Shown one piece after another: positions 26,054 through 30,922 of a stretch of DNA of 30,922 nucleotides. Under the pieces are notes generated by a model. The model did no database searches and was not told the DNA's origin. It was given only the letters and a program-made list of their open reading frames with translations. The position numbers and the translations under genes are program-made. The stretch comes from a bacterium (GTDB taxonomy: Bacteria; Planctomycetota; J058; JAJDCP01): NCBI GenBank assembly GCA_030428695.1, contig JAUIEM010000060.1, positions 1-30,922 on the forward strand, given 5' to 3'. Every line of letters starts with the position of its first letter. Position 1 is the stretch's first letter.

Positions 26054-26701
26054 TCAGAACAGCCGCGAGATCCACCAGCCGAGGAAGGCGAGGGCGCCGA
26101 CCAGGAGCACCGTCGCGCAGGGCAGCAGCATCGACCCCTTCTCGCGCATCGACCGGAGAGACGCGACGGCCTCCCGCCAGGCCGCGTCGTCCTCGCGCAG
26201 GTGGGCGGAGAGGGCGGCGGCGACGGCCTCGAGCGCGCGGGGGTCGGCGAGCGTCGCGATGACGATCGGCGTCGCGTCCGCCGTGCGCACGACGAGCTCG
26301 CCCGTGCGCAGGCCGGGTCCGCGGCGTGCCGGCAGCTCGCGCACGCGGGCCTCGATGGCGACGACCTCCGCGCCGGGCACGCGCACGCCGGCGAGCCGGT
26401 CGGCGACCGAGCCGTCGGGGCCGGCGGTGACTTCGACCGAGAAGCGCGTGGTCGAGTGGAAGAAGCCGGTGAACACGAGCACGCCCGGACCGAGGATCAC
26501 CGTCACGAGGAGCAGGCCGCCGACGGCCGCGCCGGGAGAGCTGCCGAGCAGCGACAGCAGGCCGAACACCGTCGGCCCGCACACGAGCAGGGCGAGCAGG
26601 GCGAGCAGCAGCGGACGCAGCCAGCCGCCGCTGCGGGGGCGCAGCGAGAGGCGGCCGTGAGAGCGGGTCAGCTGGAAGCGGTCGACGGTCAGCTCGAACA
26701 T
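26054..26701 (-). CDS. Integral membrane protein of unknown function
   Basis: This is a 215-residue protein from ATG 26701, with a GAGG a few bases upstream. The long upstream extension in the same frame overlaps the divergent gene and is rejected. After about 30 polar residues come two close hydrophobic segments (PLLLALLALLVCGPTVFGLL and AAVGGLLLVTVILGPGVLVFTGF). A soluble domain of about 95 residues follows, with strand-rich character and a final helix (DPRALEAVAAALSAHL) that recalls bacterial PH-like domains. A last hydrophobic segment (LPCATVLLVGALAFLGWW) ends the protein. No function can be assigned. It is convergent with the lipoprotein gene and divergent from the next one. Confidence 0.75.
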   Translation of the reverse strand: MFELTVDRFQLTRSHGRLSLRPRSGGWLRPLLLALLALLVCGPTVFGLLSLLGSSPGAAVGGLLLVTVILGPGVLVFTGFFHSTTRFSVEVTAGPDGSVADRLAGVRVPGAEVVAIEARVRELPARRGPGLRTGELVVRTADATPIVIATLADPRALEAVAAALSAHLREDDAAWREAVASLRSMREKGSMLLPCATVLLVGALAFLGWWISRLF

Positions 26702-26773
26702 GGGGCCTCGGCGGTCGCCGTTCGCGCGGCGCGATGGTATCTTCGCGCCTGGCACAACCCTGGGGGAGCACCG

Positions 26774-27283
26774 ATGTTCGCAGTTTCCTGGCCCGATGTC
26801 CACGCGCAGCTGGCCGACGCGATCGCGTCCGACCGCATGGGCCAGGCCCTGGGGCTGGGGGCGGCGGTCGTGTTCCTCGCGATCGGGGTGCTGTTCGTCT
26901 ACCTGACGATGCGCCAGAAACAGGCGCCGAAGGCCGCGCGCGTGGTGCGCTCCGGGCTGATCGTGTTCGCGGTGACGCTCGGCGGGACGCTGTTCTCGAT
27001 GCCGTTCTGGCAGAGCCTGTCCGATCCGGTCGTGGTCGCCGGCGCGATCACGGGCGAGGAGATGGGCGGCCACGGACGCGTCTACCTGGTCGTGCAGCCG
27101 GTCTCGCACTTCGTGCTCAGCGCCGCGGGCCGGGGCCCGGAGCTGTCCCTGCAGAGGGTGCAGCTGCCGGTGACGAACGGGATGGCCGAGGCCTTCGCCC
27201 CCGGGGACACCGTCGTCGCCATCACGGTCGGCTCCGGGGAGTGCGTCGGCTACCTCGACGGGGAGCGCGTCGTCGTCCCCTGA
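26774..27283 (+). CDS. Membrane protein of unknown function
   Basis: This is a 169-residue protein from ATG 26774, with GGGGGAG five bases upstream. Two hydrophobic segments at about 26-45 (LGLGAAVVFLAIGVLFVYLT) and about 62-78 (LIVFAVTLGGTLFSMPF) flank a short basic loop, so the loop is probably cytoplasmic. The C-terminal 90 residues (about 80-169) are strand-rich and would lie outside. A TATCTT at 26738-26743 may be its -10 element, with only a weak -35. It is divergent from the neighbouring membrane protein gene across 72 bases. No family recognised. Confidence 0.75.
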   Translation: MFAVSWPDVHAQLADAIASDRMGQALGLGAAVVFLAIGVLFVYLTMRQKQAPKAARVVRSGLIVFAVTLGGTLFSMPFWQSLSDPVVVAGAITGEEMGGHGRVYLVVQPVSHFVLSAAGRGPELSLQRVQLPVTNGMAEAFAPGDTVVAITVGSGECVGYLDGERVVVP

Positions 27284-27299
27284 GCGCCGGGGGGCTCGA

Positions 27300-27313
27300 G
27301 CCAAATTCTTGGC
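27300..27313. other. Short perfect hairpin GCCAA-ATTC-TTGGC
   Basis: A five-base stem around a four-base loop, 17 bases after the stop of the membrane protein gene and upstream of the panE promoter. It could be a weak terminator or protein-binding site; there is no T-run. Confidence 0.3.
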
Positions 27314-27339
27314 AGAGGGCGGATTGCGTCGTGTTTCCC

Positions 27340-27369
27340 TTGACCGGAGGAGGGCGGGGAAGCTACAAT
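27340..27369 (+). promoter_or_regulatory. Sigma70-like promoter of the panE-gyrA operon
   Basis: TTGACC (27340-27345), an 18-base spacer and TACAAT (27364-27369) are close to consensus. The predicted start lies near 27376, giving a leader of about 53 bases to TTG 27429. There is no other clear promoter before gyrA. Confidence 0.7.
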
Positions 27370-27376
27370 CCGGGCG

Positions 27377-27392
27377 CTAGTTAACTAACTAG
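27377..27392. promoter_or_regulatory. Perfect 16-base palindrome at the predicted transcription start, putative operator
   Basis: CTAGTTA-AC-TAACTAG is a seven-base perfect inverted repeat with a two-base centre. It is AT-rich in a very GC-rich setting and begins at the base after the predicted start. Size and symmetry fit a TetR- or MarR-type repressor site; the regulator is not identifiable here. Confidence 0.55.
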
Positions 27393-27428
27393 GTTAAAGG
27401 CCCCCCTTTCCCAGCACCGGAACCTCCC

Positions 27429-28323
27429 TTGGCTCGACGACTCGGCATCCTCGGCAGCGGCGCGCTCGGAACCTGTTTCGCCGTGCAGCTCGCGCGGGCG
27501 GGCGACCGCATCGTCCTGCTCCCGCGCACACCGCGCCCCTGGCTCGAACAGACGGGGCTGCGGCTCGAGACGGCCGCGGAGGGTCTCAAGGCGCGCTGCA
27601 GTCTCGGCGCGCCCGAGGCGCCCGAGGCGCTCGACGCGGTGCTGCTGTTCGTCAAGGCCCACCAGCTGCCGACGGCGCTCGAGCAGTGGTCCGGCTGGCT
27701 CGACAGGGCCGGCCTGATCGCCAGCTTCGCCAACGGCCTCGGCTCGGCCGACGTCGTGCGCGCGCGCCACCCCGACGCCGTCGCGGCCGCGACGGCCCAG
27801 GCGGCGACCGCCCTCGGCCCCGGCCACGCCTACCACGCGGGCGCCGGCCCCACCTGGGTGGGAAAGGGCGCACACAGCGCCCGGCTCGTCACGATTTTGA
27901 CGGGGGCGGGCATAGAATGTTCGGAGGTCGACAGCCTCGCCCGGGTGCAGTGGGAGAAGCTCGCGGTCAGCGCCGCGATCAACCCCGTCAGCGCGCTCCT
28001 CGACGTGCCGAACGGCGCGGTCTGGAGTCGTCCTGCGGCGCGCGCCGTGGCCCTGGCGGCGGCCGCCGAGGTGCACGCGGTGGCGCGGGCGCGGGGTGTC
28101 GAGGTCGACGCGCCGGAGGCGCGGGTCGAGGCCGTGTGCCGGGCGACGGCGGGGAACACATCGTCGATGCGCGCCGACCTCCAGCGGGGGCGGCGCAGCG
28201 AGATCGACGCGATCTGTGGCGCCGTGGTCGCCGCGGGCGCGGAAGCAGGGGTGGCGACCCCGGTCAATGCGACCCTCGCCGGGCTGGTGACGGCGCGGCG
28301 GGAGTCGAACAACGAGGCGGAGC

Positions 28324-28331
<8 letters not shown>
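27429..28331 (+). CDS. panE: 2-dehydropantoate 2-reductase (ketopantoate reductase)
   Basis: This is a 300-residue protein. TTG 27429 is the only sensible start, since the Rossmann motif LGILGSGALG (G9, G11, G14) begins four residues later; the ribosome-binding site is weak. Other family residues: K76 in LFVKAHQ, the catalytic Lys177 in WEKLAVSAAINP with N185, and the C-terminal RRSEIDAICGAVV with the substrate-binding Glu. It reduces ketopantoate to pantoate with NADPH in pantothenate and CoA synthesis. The 3' end overlaps the gyrA start by eight bases, so the two are translationally coupled. Related reductases of the same fold act on other 2-keto acids, so exact substrate use is likely but not proven. 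Confidence 0.9.
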
Positions 28332-30792
<2,461 letters not shown>

Positions 30793-30793
30793 T

Positions 30794-30836
30794 GCGCTCC
30801 GGCGGGTCGCCTGCCGGCCCGCTGCCGATGGAGCGC
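30794..30836. terminator. Hairpin after gyrA, possible terminator
   Basis: GCGCTCC (30794-30800) pairs with GGAGCGC (30830-30836), and GCGGG and CCCGC inside can extend the structure. It starts one base after the gyrA stop. No T-run follows, so it may only stabilise the 3' end. The remaining 86 bases of the window show no gene. Confidence 0.35.
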
Positions 30837-30922
30837 GGGGCCCTCAGGGGCCGGAACCGATCGTCCTCGCCCGCCGCGGGCGACGTGGGCTTGCGACCGA
30901 GCGGCGGGCGCAGCCTCGCCGG

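Overview
This is a GC-rich window (about 70% G+C by eye) from a bacterial chromosome, most likely a member of the Planctomycetota or a similar lineage with many Ser/Thr kinases. The clues are Hanks-type kinases fused to a zinc ribbon and a sulfatase-modifying-factor (FGE-like) domain, a caspase-fold lipoprotein, frequent GTG/TTG starts, and a GyrA with Gln at the position equivalent to E. coli Ser83. The phylum is an inference. I see no tRNA, rRNA, CRISPR array, phage gene or transposase.

Region 1 (1-9351, minus strand) is a signalling block. A long membrane kinase with two apparently active kinase domains and a C-terminal FGE-like domain lies 11 bases upstream of a lipoprotein with a caspase-like fold whose catalytic His and Cys are both replaced. 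Next comes a second membrane kinase, cut by the window edge, whose first kinase domain is a pseudokinase and whose second looks active. Catalytically broken domains therefore recur in all three proteins.

Region 2 (9352-14194) holds a divergent, secreted 1278-residue calcineurin-like phosphoesterase with a tail of repeated beta-sandwich-like modules, and a small membrane-anchored unknown. Region 3 (14195-18252) holds an SLC12-type cation-chloride cotransporter tail-to-tail with a minus-strand pair: a DEAD-box RNA helicase and an Nfu/NifU-type Fe-S protein.

Region 4 (18328-25004, plus strand) starts at back-to-back divergent promoters. An SRPBCC protein overlaps a DUF6918-like protein. After 115 bases comes a tight set: a degenerate CNT-like membrane protein, a cytidine deaminase fused to a class III CoA-transferase, a beta-ureidopropionase and an aldehyde dehydrogenase. 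The set looks like pyrimidine catabolism, although the reductase, dihydropyrimidinase and transaminase steps are absent here.

Region 5 (25005-27428) contains an inverted pair of palindromic repeats (REPIN-like), a small lipoprotein followed by an out-of-frame copy of its own C-terminal tail, and two divergent small membrane proteins. Region 6 (27340-30792) is a panE-gyrA operon behind a sigma70-like promoter with a 16-base AT-rich palindrome at the predicted transcription start.

The best leads are the deaminase/CoA-transferase fusion with its pathway neighbours, the concentration of catalytically dead domains in the kinase block, and the CNT-like protein that has lost its nucleoside-binding motifs.
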